From: Yarrowia lipolytica
Lineage: Eukaryota > Ascomycota > Dipodascomycetes > Dipodascales
Assembly: GCF_001761485.1 (NCBI RefSeq)
Contig: NC_090774.1
Coordinates: forward strand, 310,001 to 374,000
Direction of reading: 5' to 3'
DNA length: 64,000 nucleotides
Numbering within the stretch: position 1 is the first letter of the stretch; each line of letters starts with the position of its first letter. The notes below the pieces were generated by a model. The model ran no database searches and was not told the origin of the DNA. It worked only from the letters and a program-made list of their open reading frames with translations. The position numbers and the translations under genes are program-made. Of the stretch, positions 45,364 through 56,941 are shown piece after piece.

Positions 45364-46497
45364 ATGTTCGCGTTTGCCCAAAAGCTCGTGTCGCAGGCTG
45401 ATAAGTATATCAACGAGGCCCGTGATGAGGTTGACGATCAGCCATGCTCTCACGGGTTCAGAATACTACACGTCGAGCCCAATTCAATTGCACAGAAGGC
45501 TGGCCTTGAAGCTCTCTACGATTTCATCATCGCTGTTGATGGAGAGACCGTGGACCATGAGACACAGGAACACAACCCTTACGCCAGACAATCACTTGAC
45601 CAACCCGTTCAGGCACCCGTCGATCGACTTACCCAACGACTTACTGGTGACAATGTGACCCTGACTGTGTTCTCTTCCAAGGGACACACTGTCCGAAACG
45701 TCCAGGTTGATGCCAGCACCGCCAAGCCTGAGTTTACCGAACCCGATGCCATTCAGCTGGACTCTGTGCATGGAGGAGATTTCGTTCGTGGCAACGAGTA
45801 CGACAAGGAGGCCCTCAAGGAGGCCAGCACACCACCAGGACTGGGTGTCAGTCTTCAGTACACTCCTCTCGATGTCGGTGACTACGTGTGGCACGTTCTT
45901 GACGTGGCCCCTAACTCTCCTGCCGAGCGAGCTGGTCTCATTGCCCACTCTGACTACATTGTTGGTGGCTCTGGCGGGTTGTTGGCCTCTGGAGGAGAGG
46001 ATCTGCTTTCGCGAGTCGTGGCTGTGCACTACTCTCGACAAGAAGACTGCCCCATTCAGCTCTTTGTTTACAACTCCGACTACAACATCACTCGGCCTGT
46101 TCTTATTATGCCCATGAGAGGTTGGGGAGGCGCGGGTCTTCTTGGCTGTGGTGTCGGGTATGGCCTTCTTCACCGACTGCCTGAGTTCCTGGGAGTTAAC
46201 AGACCCGGCGACACTGTCTTCAACGCCGACGAACGAGCATCAGCATCACCTGCCCCCCCTCAGTCTTACCAGGCTCCTCCCCAAGGCGGTATTCCTGCTG
46301 TTGCTTACCAACCACCTTCCGCATACGCTCCTCCTCCCCCCACCGGTGGTCCTCGGCGGGCCAAGAAGCCTGCTACTGCCATAAACGACTTCAGCGATTA
46401 CTTTGCTGAGCAAGAGAAGTCTTCTCGAGAGGCTGACCGAATTTCTCTTGCTGCCCAGCCTGTCAAGGACATCCCCCCTCCTCCCAAGAAGGCGTAA
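45364..46497 (+). CDS. GRH1: GRASP protein Grh1 (Golgi reassembly stacking)
   Basis: 377 aa. Two PDZ-type repeats form the GRASP domain: FRILHVEPNSIAQKAGLEAL (first, about 32-130) and VWHVLDVAPNSPAERAGL (second, about 160-245), ending RGWGGAGLLGCGVGYGLLHR, the family hallmark. The tail is Pro/Ala-rich (PAPPQSYQAPPQGGIPAV). The protein starts MFAF, a sequence that suits N-terminal acetylation and membrane binding by an amphipathic helix, as known for S. cerevisiae Grh1, since the Gly2 of animal GRASPs is absent. It works at the early Golgi and in unconventional secretion. Confidence 0.93.
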   Translation: MFAFAQKLVSQADKYINEARDEVDDQPCSHGFRILHVEPNSIAQKAGLEALYDFIIAVDGETVDHETQEHNPYARQSLDQPVQAPVDRLTQRLTGDNVTLTVFSSKGHTVRNVQVDASTAKPEFTEPDAIQLDSVHGGDFVRGNEYDKEALKEASTPPGLGVSLQYTPLDVGDYVWHVLDVAPNSPAERAGLIAHSDYIVGGSGGLLASGGEDLLSRVVAVHYSRQEDCPIQLFVYNSDYNITRPVLIMPMRGWGGAGLLGCGVGYGLLHRLPEFLGVNRPGDTVFNADERASASPAPPQSYQAPPQGGIPAVAYQPPSAYAPPPPTGGPRRAKKPATAINDFSDYFAEQEKSSREADRISLAAQPVKDIPPPPKKA

Positions 46498-46956
46498 TCT
46501 TCTTGTTTCAAAGACTGGAGTTGCCGAAAGACTTTAACAAGTTGACGAGTCAGCCGATCAAACGCTGTACAGAACTCCCTCCCAGGCCTTTATGTATAAA
46601 ACGAAAAATGATTTAACAACTGATATTTGTACCACTTTAATGTAGAAGTAATGAGATGACAGCCTTTCCGGAGACGAGCACCAAAGTTAGATGAAAGGGA
46701 GCCATAATGTAGGTTTCATACAAGCACTCGGACACTTGTCCCTACAGTAATTCCCATTTGAGACACCTGAACAAGTACGGGCACAGTAATTGTACTACTT
46801 GTAGTACAAGTAGACTGCAAGTACATACATAATGTACGATATTACAGCATGCACAAGAACATACACAAGTTAGCTTCAAGATATTGCTCTGTGTTTGCGT
46901 ATTAAATACTTTCTCCGGTCCACATATAACTTTGCAAACAATATATTACAGTACAC
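46498..46956. other. Convergent spacer GRH1 / PDI1
   Basis: No gene seen. GTAC words at 46785-46840. Confidence 0.5.
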
Positions 46957-48471
46957 TTAAAGCTCATCATCAATCTTGCCTCCCTTCTTGGCCTTGGTAT
47001 CCTTGGCAGGGGCCTCCTCCTCATCGGCATGGGCGAGACCGTCAACCTTGTGGGTACCGTGCTCCTTGATGAATTGGTTAAGACCCTCAAGGGTTCGAGC
47101 ACCGGGGTAGGTGATAGGGGCGTTCTTCTTACCGGCGGGGTACAGCTTGATAGTGGGGAAACCCTTGACATCCTCATCAGGGAACTCGTTAGTGGTGGCG
47201 TCGATCTTGGCGACAGTAACCTTCTTGGAGATCTCGGGGTGGTCGAAGAAGAGGTCTCCAAGCTCGTCGTAGATGGGAGCAAGAATCTTGCAGTGTCCGC
47301 ACCAGGGAGCGTAGAACTCGATCAGAACATCCTTGTCATCATCGAGAACAATATCCTTGTAGTTCTTGCCGACAACAATGTGGACGGGACCATCCTGGTA
47401 CTCGGGGACGGGGTCAGACTTGAGGATAGGCTCGAGAGTTCCCTCAATGTACTCCTTGAAGAACTTGTCGACGGAGGCCTTGGTGATCTTGGCATCCTGA
47501 GCATGGGCCCACTTCTTCTTGTTGTCGAAGTTCTCGATAGCGATGGCAGGGAACTTCTCCTGGATGTTGACGTTCTGGGCGTGAGATCCGTAGAGGTCAG
47601 CGTCAATGACACCGACATAAGCCTCACCCTTCAGCTTCTCAGCCCAAGGCTTGACCCACTCGGAGATCTGCTTGGTGTCCTTCTCCAGAGCAGAGAAGAT
47701 GTAGACCAGAGGGAGGCCAGATGTGGCGTAGTCCTGGAAAGAAGCGGGACCAATCTCACCAATGACGGGGACAGCCTCGGTCTTGATGAACTTGGTAAGA
47801 GGCTCGGGCTTAAACTTGAACACCTTCTTGCCAGCAGAGATGTCGTAAACGGCGGGCTTCTCATCGAAGTTTCGGTAGACAACGAGAGCGGGGAACTTCT
47901 CGACACCGTACTTCTTGGCAAGGGCCTTGTCAGCGGAGTGGCCGAAAGTGAATCGCTCTCGGAGCTTCTGTGCGACTCGCTGGAAGGTGGACTGAGACTT
48001 CTCGTCATCCTCATCGTGGAAGGCAACAATGGTGACGTCGTTGTCCTTGGTGAAGGCATTGAGCTCTTTCTCGTTGGCGAATTCGGAAACGAGAGGAAGG
48101 GCCTGCTTCAGCAAGTACTGGACAATTGCCTCGGAGGTTCGGGCAGACTGGTAGAGAGAGCTGTCCTCCTCAGATCCACGGAAGATCTTGAGGGTGGGGT
48201 AGCCCTGGATCTCAAACTTGGAGCAGAGCTCCTCGTTCTCGGTACAGTCGACCTTTCCAATGGGGATGCCCTTCTCCTTAAGGATGGTGGCTGCAGACTC
48301 GTACTCGGGGGCGAGTTGCTTGCAGTGTCCGCACCAGGGAGCAAAGAACTCAGCGAGGACGAGCTTGTTGTCAGTGACAAAGTCGGCAAAGTTGTCGGAA
48401 TCGAGCTTGACGACGTCGGAGGCCGCAGCCAGAGCGCCCATGAGCGCAATTGTGAGGGCAGTGAACTTCAT
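46957..48471 (-). CDS. PDI1: Protein disulfide isomerase
   Basis: 504 aa. Signal peptide MKFTALTIALMGALAAASD. Two catalytic thioredoxin domains carry CGHC active sites at Cys47-Cys50 (APWCGHCKQLAP) and Cys391-Cys394 (APWCGHCKILAP). Two non-catalytic b domains lie between, and an acidic C tail ends in DDEL, a variant of the HDEL retrieval signal. The enzyme forms and rearranges disulfides in secreted proteins in the ER. Very strong codon bias indicates high expression. On the opposite strand the bias leaves a 506-codon open frame, which I regard as an artefact. CTAACTCAG upstream at 48527-48535 could be the acceptor of a 5' UTR intron. Confidence 0.96.
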   Translation of the reverse strand: MKFTALTIALMGALAAASDVVKLDSDNFADFVTDNKLVLAEFFAPWCGHCKQLAPEYESAATILKEKGIPIGKVDCTENEELCSKFEIQGYPTLKIFRGSEEDSSLYQSARTSEAIVQYLLKQALPLVSEFANEKELNAFTKDNDVTIVAFHDEDDEKSQSTFQRVAQKLRERFTFGHSADKALAKKYGVEKFPALVVYRNFDEKPAVYDISAGKKVFKFKPEPLTKFIKTEAVPVIGEIGPASFQDYATSGLPLVYIFSALEKDTKQISEWVKPWAEKLKGEAYVGVIDADLYGSHAQNVNIQEKFPAIAIENFDNKKKWAHAQDAKITKASVDKFFKEYIEGTLEPILKSDPVPEYQDGPVHIVVGKNYKDIVLDDDKDVLIEFYAPWCGHCKILAPIYDELGDLFFDHPEISKKVTVAKIDATTNEFPDEDVKGFPTIKLYPAGKKNAPITYPGARTLEGLNQFIKEHGTHKVDGLAHADEEEAPAKDTKAKKGGKIDDEL

Positions 48472-51400
48472 TTTGGGGTTGTTGAGGAGAAAGAGAGGTT
48501 CAGGATGAGGATGCTATTATGTAGTCCTGAGTTAGTTTGTGCCACGTAACGTAACGTTTAAGTTCGGCAGAGGCAGGTGTGGGTTGGATGACTGGCAACA
48601 ATAACGTGTTCTGTGATGTATGCCGGGCCGTTAAGCTACATTTCAACTGAATTTGGGACCACGTGCAGCAATACTCTCACGAGTCAAGATGGACCCCTGG
48701 GCACGTACCATAGATCCTCTTGTACTTCTGAGCAACTACTCTCAGTTGAACTGAGCTTCCTTTTAGGTGTCCTTTTTGGCTCGAGAGGCGCTCGAGTTAT
48801 ACGCTTTTGAGTTGGATCACCCTGCATGGTGAAATTTTGGACGTGTTTTGGAGAGTGACGGAAGGAGTGACTTGTTGATAATATCATAAAGTCCAAGCAA
48901 TGACGAATACAATAATACAATTATAAACGGCACTGATATTTATTGAATCATCATCCAACAGACCAGGCCATTCAACTCAATCACTTTCAATACGCGCTGT
49001 CACTAATCACCGTCATGTGAGTTCAGAGTTGCACGCATGAACCCCAAGATCTGGAGTCCTCTGCTCGCGCCAACCGCTCACCATACATGATTCGCGTGCC
49101 TTGATCTTAATTACATCAACCGAGCAGTTTGTACGTGTTGCCCCATACAAGCTCCGAAGGGCGTTATAAGGACTCGGCAAAGGTGCTATTCAGCCCCCAT
49201 CTGGTTCTGGAAGTTCGCTACTAACTGGGTGTGAGGTGTGAAACTGCACACATACGTCAGTCATTCTCTCTCTTCCGGGGGGGATTGTTGCGCTTCACTC
49301 AAACCTTCAGGTGGCCGTGCTTCTACGGTTCAGATCATTATTAAGACCTGACAGATGGTGACGTTAGGTGGCGTATCTCAAGAGTCTCTCATCTTCACTG
49401 CCTCCATACCATTAGTCATGCGTTGTAGTCTTACGCCACATGCTTGACTTGAGTTGTTAAACAAGGAGAAGGCACCAGAGTCTTCATTCCCCCAACTTAC
49501 GCGTCCATACAATCACCCGGTCACCCAGCGCAAACAACAGCTACCTGTAGCACCAGTCTCTTAAGTAATCACCGACTGTAAACGCCTTCACAAGTACCTA
49601 CACAGTCCATCCGTATTCGGACAAATTACAAACTGAGTTTGATATAAGCTCCAAGCGAGATGAGTTGGGGCTTTTTGCTGACGTGTTAGCGTCAAGGGTG
49701 AGGGCAGCCAAAAGACAGCCATCGAACAATTTTGTCGTTTCTGGCAAGTGGCGAAAATCGGTAAAGATGGGGATGTGAGTGTGACATACTGAGGCGTTTT
49801 GAGACTCTGGTAGTTGCCACGACATAAACATGTATCAATGCGTGTACTTGTACTCATTCATTCACAGATGTCCACGTGTTTGATCATTGTGATTAATGAA
49901 ACAGCCGTGCACACCAGCATGGAAAAATCAGCTGTAGAGTGTAAGCGAGTACGACAGCTACAAGTTCTCGGAATGAGTTCCAAGAGGAACAAGATACACT
50001 GCAAGTATAAACATAGATTATACCTCAGTTGGTACTTGTACCGTGTGTTTTTTGGTCTGTAATAAGTGGTAAGACGACTCTGTATCTGTGAAAAATCGAG
50101 TTTCTTTACACTGGATTTTTTTGAACAATGTGATCTACAATTAGGGCAAGAATGACAAGCGACACCCTGTTGCATTGAACTTGTTGGCGTACATATGACA
50201 ATCCTGGGCATATTAGACCATCCCATGACCCTGTGGGGTATCCGACCCTGTGTACAGCACCGTGGCACTGTATAATACATCTGACGTTCTGTACTCGCTC
50301 AGTAAATTATCGACAGCTACAAGTAGTACATACAGAAACACTGTCGTTGAAGACAACAGTATGACAAGCTGCAGCATCCAGCAGCCACATCCGGATCTAT
50401 AAAAATCCGACTGATGCGCTGTGACACAAGAATTTTGGCACTAAGAACGCTGTAGAGACACTCTTGTCCATCTCGGACACTAAACGTGGACTAACACCGA
50501 TCTCCTGAGCCAGAATCCGCCCGATGAGATATGGTGGGAAATGGACATTAAGCCAGCAGTAGGGCAACGGAGAATCCTTTGATGTATGGCTATCCTGGTC
50601 TGTTGGGGTGGAACAACATGTAAACCCAAACAAGCCAGATGCCAACAAAATTACTTAGGAAGCAAGCAAACAAACAAAACAAACCCACTTCTGATGGTCA
50701 GGATTTAGTCTTAGCCACCAGAGACACCCTCCCGACGATTGTCAGACCATCTGACCCCCTTTACACTCATGGGTAGAGAATCTATGAGCAACCGCTTCCT
50801 CCAGACTGCATGCTGAAATGCGAGGGCGTGGGTATTTCGAAACTCAGGTTTGGGTGGTGGGATGCTCCTTGCCGGAGACCATGCAAGTCGTTCCGAGCCC
50901 CAATAAACTGAACGAGCGATAGAAGCGGAGATAGAGGGTTACACATTATGACTACTCTTGTACAGGCTTGGGTGTGCCTCAGTACAACGAGTCAATTAAG
51001 TAATCGACTACATAGTCAGACACTGTGTACTGACTGAATACTATTACTCCCGGCTCACGTGACACGGTACAAAGTTGAGACAGACGATTCGGATCTCAAC
51101 CTGCAAACTGTACGCCAACAGCCGTAGCTCCACTGCCAATTAGGTGCCTGCTAAAAAGAAACACCAGGGGTACAAGTACTTGTCTCGTAAGAGTAGTTGT
51201 ACTCTACGTCCAGGGATCTTCGGAAAGGTCCGGATTGTAGCAACATCAAAAAAGGCCGTCATCAGTATATCAATGTCATATATGGTGACGTCATCACGAC
51301 AAGGCCTGCTGTAAAAAAGTGTCAGGGTTCAATATTTCGTCCAATGGAATATATATGTTTACAAAGTGGTCAAAGGTGTGTCCTTGTGTGCACCTACAAC

Positions 51401-51794
51401 TGACGGTGCTCGGCCGGTACCTACATTCTAGCGTGGAGTTACGGTGTTATTGATGCAGAAGCGCAGCCGTTCTGCTCCAGGGTAACACACGTGCGATCTG
51501 TGGATTTCACATTATTTTAGGGTATTACATCATCGTGCTGCAACGGCAAGGATGGGGTACGAGTCTTAGGGTAATGCTGGAGTTATGATCTCTACGGTGT
51601 AAATGTTGATTAAATGTTTCTGTCTCACTCTCAACTTCGCCGCAAGTCCGATCCGGCTTTCCCCACAGATTGCATCATGGGAGACGATATCTTTTTAGGT
51701 TGTTCACACGAAGGTCATCCAAACATGCTGAGACTTTCACACTCGGTAGCTTCCTTTCCCCACCCCACCTTTGAAAATTAAAGTTGCAAAATAA

Positions 51795-51800
51795 CCTCGG
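51795..51800 (+). promoter_or_regulatory. CCTCGG motif upstream of ANT1
   Basis: CCTCGG is the core bound by fatty-acid regulators of the FarA/Por1 type in filamentous fungi and Yarrowia. It lies 820 bp upstream of ANT1, a gene known to be needed for growth on fatty acids. One 6-bp match is weak evidence. Confidence 0.25.
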
Positions 51801-52398
51801 CACTTGGGGCCGTTGTGGAGTAGACTAAGTAGTGTGAGATACTTGGATCGGTACAATGTTTGGAGTGGGACACACACATGTGCTCCGAGAAGAACGCCCA
51901 AAAAGGGCCCACGCGTGGCTACAGCCTCAGATTATGATGAACCAAGAGGGCCCCACACACGCGCAGCGATGTGGGGAATCCGTCTTTGTAACTGACCGAT
52001 AAATCTCCGTGTGGGGAAGTACAAAACTGTGGCAGAAGCCGAACCCTTAATGTTCATGCAAACAAACCACATCCGAGAGAGCCGGTAAAGCCGTAACGGC
52101 CGACGCAAACAGACCCGAATCTGAACCGATTGCTGTCGATAAGTCGGGTACCCAGATCATATCCATCTGGATAGGGACATGGTCCGCTATTTTTATTATT
52201 TCCCGTTTGAACCGATCTCACAGGGACTTGCCGAGACACCCCGCAATCACGCTAGAGTAGTTTCGGCATGACAATTGTAGCGCTATCGCTAAATTACTCA
52301 TATGCCCTGGGGCCTTAATGGGTTACAGGTCCAAGTGTGGAAGGGAATAAAGATACGGGTGGTGGGGACCGGTGGGATCAAGCTCAGAAGAAAGCACT

Positions 52399-52406
52399 TA
52401 TATATA
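52399..52406 (+). promoter_or_regulatory. TATA element of ANT1
   Basis: TATATATA, 214 bp before the ATG, followed by a C/T/A-rich leader. Confidence 0.45.
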
Positions 52407-52619
52407 CCGTGGGGTCTCTGGTTTGCCCAGCATTCCTCCAATTTTATCCTACACACGAAAACAAACATATCTCACCCACCCTTTACGTTCCTGCCAATCC
52501 CGGTTTCAACAGTTACAGTTTCTATCAACTGCATAGCGTGCATCAGCCGAAAAGCACAAGAAGGCCCATCACAACTCAACGCTAACTATCCTTATCAACT
52601 CACCCATCTCACTCACGTC

Positions 52620-53567
52620 ATGGCAGCTATTTCCAAAGACTATGTTCTGTCGCCCTGGGGCAAAGCCGTGGCTGGTGCCGCTGGAGCCGTGCTCGCAAAC
52701 ACACTGGTCTACCCCCTAGACATTGTGAAAACGCGGCTTCAGGTGCAGGTCAAGCGCAAGGAGGGCGGACCCCTTCCTGCCTTCGAGGAGGGCCATTTCG
52801 AGCACTACGAGGGCACTGTCGACGCTCTGAAAAAGATCTATGCCGCCAACGGCCTGGCCGGCCTGTACCAGGGTCTTCCCTCTTGTCTTCTAGGTGTGGC
52901 CTCTACCAACTTTGCCTACTTCTACTGGTATGGCTTCATCCGAGACTCTTACATTAAGCGAAACCCCGGTAAAGCTCTCTCGACTCCCATCGAGCTGCTC
53001 CTCGGAGCTGTGGCAGGAGCCCTGGCACAGGTTTTCACCATCCCCGTGGCCGTGATCACCACACGACAGCAGACTTCAGACGCCAAGTCGCGGCAGGGAT
53101 TCCTGGCTACTGCCAAGAGCGTGGTGGATGACGACGGAATCAGTGGTCTCTGGCGAGGTCTCAAGGCCTCTCTGGTGCTGGTGATCAACCCCTCCATCAC
53201 TTACGGCTCGTTTGAGCGTCTCAGAACCATCCTGTTCAAGGGTAAGCTGCACCTGTCTCCCGGAGAGAACTTCCTGCTGGGAGCCTTGTCCAAGGCTATG
53301 GCCACCATTGCCACTCAGCCCATGATTGTGGCCAAGGTCATGCAGCAGTCCAAGACCAAGGGTGGCAAGCAGTTCAACAGCTTTGTGCAGGCATTGGTGT
53401 TCCTGTTCAAGGAGGAGGGTATTTTGGGAATGTGGAAGGGAGTTGGCCCCCAGATCTCCAAGGGCATCATTGTGCAGGGGCTCCTCTTCATGATTAAGGA
53501 CCAAGTCGAGCTCTTCATCGTGCTACTTTTTAGACTCATGAAGGCCCCCACCTTGATCAAGGGATAA
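52620..53567 (+). CDS. ANT1: Peroxisomal adenine nucleotide carrier Ant1
   Basis: 315 aa, mitochondrial carrier family with three repeats. Signature motifs: PLDIVKTRLQ in repeat 1, PVAVITTRQQ in repeat 2 and PMIVAKVMQQ in repeat 3. The degenerate second and third signatures and GLYQGLPSCLLGVASTNFAYF match peroxisomal Ant1/PMP34 carriers, which bring ATP into peroxisomes for acyl-CoA activation. The frame is open far upstream of the ATG, but conservation begins at MAAISKDYVLSPWGKA. Expected to be needed for growth on medium-chain fatty acids or alkanes. Confidence 0.92.
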   Translation: MAAISKDYVLSPWGKAVAGAAGAVLANTLVYPLDIVKTRLQVQVKRKEGGPLPAFEEGHFEHYEGTVDALKKIYAANGLAGLYQGLPSCLLGVASTNFAYFYWYGFIRDSYIKRNPGKALSTPIELLLGAVAGALAQVFTIPVAVITTRQQTSDAKSRQGFLATAKSVVDDDGISGLWRGLKASLVLVINPSITYGSFERLRTILFKGKLHLSPGENFLLGALSKAMATIATQPMIVAKVMQQSKTKGGKQFNSFVQALVFLFKEEGILGMWKGVGPQISKGIIVQGLLFMIKDQVELFIVLLFRLMKAPTLIKG

Positions 53568-53936
53568 GAATAGACAAGACATTGTAGAGCTTAGACGATG
53601 TTAATAGATATGGATCGTGATTTTGACATGTCACAACTGTAATCTGGACTAACTGTGGGTGGACTCAATTCAGTTGACAGTTACAGTATGTACTTCTCAG
53701 AACAATCACCTACAAGGTGATGACAGGAAATATATATGACCCTAACATGATATATATGATCCAAGTATATCGGTTTCGATGCCGACGTTCGATGATCTAC
53801 GCCACATTTCGCTTCCAAAACAAATCATACACAATGCCTTCTATTAGGTATCTGTTAAATTCTACTTTGAATTACAAGCCTTATATATTTAAACACAGCC
53901 GTACCCCGCGTATCTTGATTCCACCGATAACTTGTG
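53568..53936. other. Convergent spacer ANT1 / Ser-rich gene
   Basis: 369 bp, AT-rich (TATATATGA words). No gene seen. Confidence 0.5.
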
Positions 53937-55142
53937 TCATTCACTTCTGTCTGACGCCTCCGCTTCTTTCATGCGATCAAAGGCATCTCCATCAGAAACA
54001 CTGCTGGTTACACTGAACCGGCCTCCCGATCCAAAATTGGCACGGGCACGAGCACTAAGACCAGCATAGGGCATCCAAGCATCCGATTGAGACATTCGTC
54101 GAGGGTCAGGGTTTAGACTGACGGCTGATTTTGGAGATTTCATAGGTACATAGACTGGACTCGATTGCGATGGCGACGGCGGACCTGTTGCAGCAGAGCC
54201 GGTGCTCAGAACGCTGAGGTTTGTGTGGGAAGGGTTGTTTGAGGACGAGGGCATGTTGTGGCCAGAGGAACCAGCTCGCTCAAAGGCTCGAGACATTCGA
54301 GACGAAATGTTAGATGTAGAGGAAGCCAATTGGGGACTGCTGATGTTTCGAGAACCAGCAAAGCCCGTTACAACCTGAGGAACAGTGTCATTTTCCTGGT
54401 GAATGGGTGTCAGGGATGAAAGATAAGGATGGTTGGGGGTGTGGTAACCCGACCCAGGAATAGATCCTGCCATGGATCCCGAAACAGAACCCGCATGCGA
54501 GCTAGGAATGGATCCAGGCGGCACATAGCTGCCAGGAATAAAGCTTCCTGAGACAGATGACTGGCCACTATGGAAGCCCTGAAAGACAGGGGCAGGCGGT
54601 CCGGCATAAGAGTGTCGAAGATTGCCTGTGCTTTGGGAGTGATAACCGTGGTAGCTAGCGCTCATCTGCAGGTTCGACATGGATCCGAATCGCTTGCGTA
54701 TGGAACCGGCGGCAGGCTTATGTACCAATGCTTCTCGTTTGTTGGCCAATTCGACCATCATGAGCTCGAACAGTCGTCTTATGGTGTCGTCGGTTGGGTC
54801 AAAGTCTTCGCAGAACATTTCAAACGTATAGCTGACCTTTTTCGATTCCTCTTTTTCACTTTTCAGATCTTCGGGGGACTCGGTGGCCAATCCGGAAATC
54901 GGAGGCACCCGGCCACTTTGTGTCGTTCCACTTAGCTCGGGGTTGATGTAAGCGAACCCGGACCCCTCGTCATCGTCCTCCTCTTGTATTGCGTTTGCGG
55001 CCGAAGCCGAGGAAGATGGGGTAGTCGAAGATCGAGATCGAGACGGAGAAGAGGTGTCGATGACATAGTATCCCGGGGGGATATTGGATGTTAAATGCTT
55101 CAACGATGCCAGTTTTTGGGCAAGTGCCGATGCGGGGTCCAT
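53937..55142 (-). CDS. Ser-rich protein of unknown function
   Basis: 401 aa. I do not recognise the family. The N terminus (MDPASALAQKLASLKHLTSN, then PPGYYVIDTSS) and the segment KVSYTFEMFCEDFDPTDDTI followed by RRLFELMMVELANKREALVH (about 102-140) look folded and may be conserved. The rest is low-complexity Ser/Gly/Pro-rich (SGSMAGSIPGSGYHTP), with RRMSQSDAW and RKRFGSMSNL sites that resemble basophilic kinase or 14-3-3 sites. It may be a signalling or polarity protein, but that is inference only. Confidence 0.75.
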   Translation of the reverse strand: MDPASALAQKLASLKHLTSNIPPGYYVIDTSSPSRSRSSTTPSSSASAANAIQEEDDDEGSGFAYINPELSGTTQSGRVPPISGLATESPEDLKSEKEESKKVSYTFEMFCEDFDPTDDTIRRLFELMMVELANKREALVHKPAAGSIRKRFGSMSNLQMSASYHGYHSQSTGNLRHSYAGPPAPVFQGFHSGQSSVSGSFIPGSYVPPGSIPSSHAGSVSGSMAGSIPGSGYHTPNHPYLSSLTPIHQENDTVPQVVTGFAGSRNISSPQLASSTSNISSRMSRAFERAGSSGHNMPSSSNNPSHTNLSVLSTGSAATGPPSPSQSSPVYVPMKSPKSAVSLNPDPRRMSQSDAWMPYAGLSARARANFGSGGRFSVTSSVSDGDAFDRMKEAEASDRSE

Positions 55143-56941
55143 GGTGTGATACTTAGTTGTAGTGGTGTTCGAGTGAGTCAGTCATGCAAGTTTAGCGTGG
55201 GGATTTGTTGTCTGGGGACTGTGTGAGGTTTGTGAAGATAAGAGAAGGGTAAGGGGAAAACTCTTCGGCAGTACGGAAGCTAGGAATATTTTTGAATGAG
55301 ATTAACGACATATGAAGAGGCCATGGATGCCAAAACTCGGTTATTGCCACTTTTTTGGGATATCACATTTTGATGAATAGTAATTGGCTGGGTGGGTTTC
55401 CCGTCACGTGAGACGCCTGAGGAGCTGTCTGTCTATCGGTGGGACAATAAAATGGTATTTTAATTTTTTGTCAGAATTTGGTCCACGGCCATAATGGAGA
55501 CGAGCCCCAACACACTCCCACACACTAAATACGAGGCCGGATATTAAAGTCTGGCGGACAATATCTGATCGGCTGCCTGTTCCCCGCCTCCGCACCTCGC
55601 TCAGTTTTCTTTACGCCCACAAGTAAGGGTCCAGTCTATCGCATGTGCGGTGCGATGCCTCACTGTAAGTTTTTTTGCTACTTGTAGGTATCGAAATTGC
55701 CTTTTAGGCGAGTAAACGATGGCACGGCCTAACTGGCACGTCTCTAATTGGAGAAGGTGAAGCAGGGAGGCGGGGCGGACCTATAGGACAGACTAGAGAA
55801 TCGTAGAGGGTAGTAGTTCCTGTTCCGAGCCTTGTGAAGTATTTTAATCCACATTTCCTTCTACAGACTGCACCACAATATGCGCACTGGCAGATACAGG
55901 GCACCATTGCTGCACTCGTAATAGTGCACATCTCCGATACCGTTACAAGTACGCAATATATATGAAACGCTATTTTGTCTGGTCACATTTGCTGGGGATA
56001 TTAGCGGTATATGACGGAATAATAAGGATTATAGGTGGTATTGGTAGGATGAGATGAGGGAGAAATGGGAAGGGCAAGGTAGAGACAGCTTAACAAAAGA
56101 GCAGTAGCTTCCACAGCGTAGTTACCGCACATAGAGAGTCCATCAATGATGGTCTACATTAACCTCACGTGCGCCCTGACGAAGTAATTGCCACAAATGT
56201 CAGTGTTTTATCGTTGCGAGATGGACAACTTGGCTAGCGTGGCTGTTATTCGGCGGAAGAGCACGGAAAATTGGGGAGGGGGAAAACGTGGGCACGGTGA
56301 GGGTTTCAGACTGGGTTATGTAATCAACCTTGCTTGATGTTGGTGTTTGCCACACTGGGAAACGCGGACAAATTTTATATGTATCGTAACCGCAAAAGAC
56401 GCCCATTCACCGGTAAGCACTCTCTGCGACCGCAGCCCTTCTCACTGGTGTGATATTGCGTCCTGTGGCAGGGCATTTGCACACCCCTCTCATTAGGGTT
56501 CACATTACCACCGGGTAACTCTAACACAACAAAAGAGAGCATGGAAAAGGGTGCAAAGACTAAAAGGGGCGAAAACCACATCACTGCACATCCTGAGGCA
56601 CACGCACTTTGCGACGACAAGCGAATATCTGTCGGCCATAGCCACTAACTGGCGTCATTCTCCCCCCACTTCTCCGCGCCCCCCACTTCCTGAGTCCCCA
56701 ACGACATCTATCCCGTTGTGGTTGCCACGTGACGGTAGTTCTGGAAAAACCCACCACCCTCACTCGACATACGCAACTCCCCTCGACTCTCCCACTCTTA
56801 TTTTCCCGCCGCGTGAAAAGCTGAAAAGCACTCCCCGACACTCCATCCGACAAAAATAGTTCCGTTTGAAGCGTCGCAGCAACGGCCAGCTGAAGAGACC
56901 TTTCGGGTAATTGATTGTTTGCCTGAAAAACACCGGCAAAA
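55143..56941. other. Divergent promoter region Ser-rich gene / Flo8-like gene
   Basis: A 1.8 kb spacer without a supported gene. The 5' UTR of the Flo8-like gene probably starts between about 56840 and 56940. Confidence 0.5.

Larger units (their letters stand above)
48472..52619. other. 4.1 kb intergenic region PDI1 / ANT1
   Basis: No gene is supported in the longest gap of the window. It holds the two divergent promoters, sparse GTAC words (49850, 50030, 51165-51205), CCTCGG at 51795-51800 and a TATA element at 52399-52406. Only short frames without recognisable domains occur. Non-coding RNA or an origin is possible, but nothing points to one. Confidence 0.5.

Noticed and set aside
47029-48549. 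506-codon open frame antisense to PDI1
   Set aside because: It mirrors PDI1 exactly. Highly biased genes that avoid TTA, CTA and TCA codons leave the opposite strand free of stops. No domain, and composition (Leu/Val/Gly/Asp) is that of an antisense shadow.
52302-52619. In-frame N-terminal extension of ANT1
   Set aside because: Carrier proteins of this family start near MAAISKDYVLSPWGKA; the extension includes the TATA element and leader.
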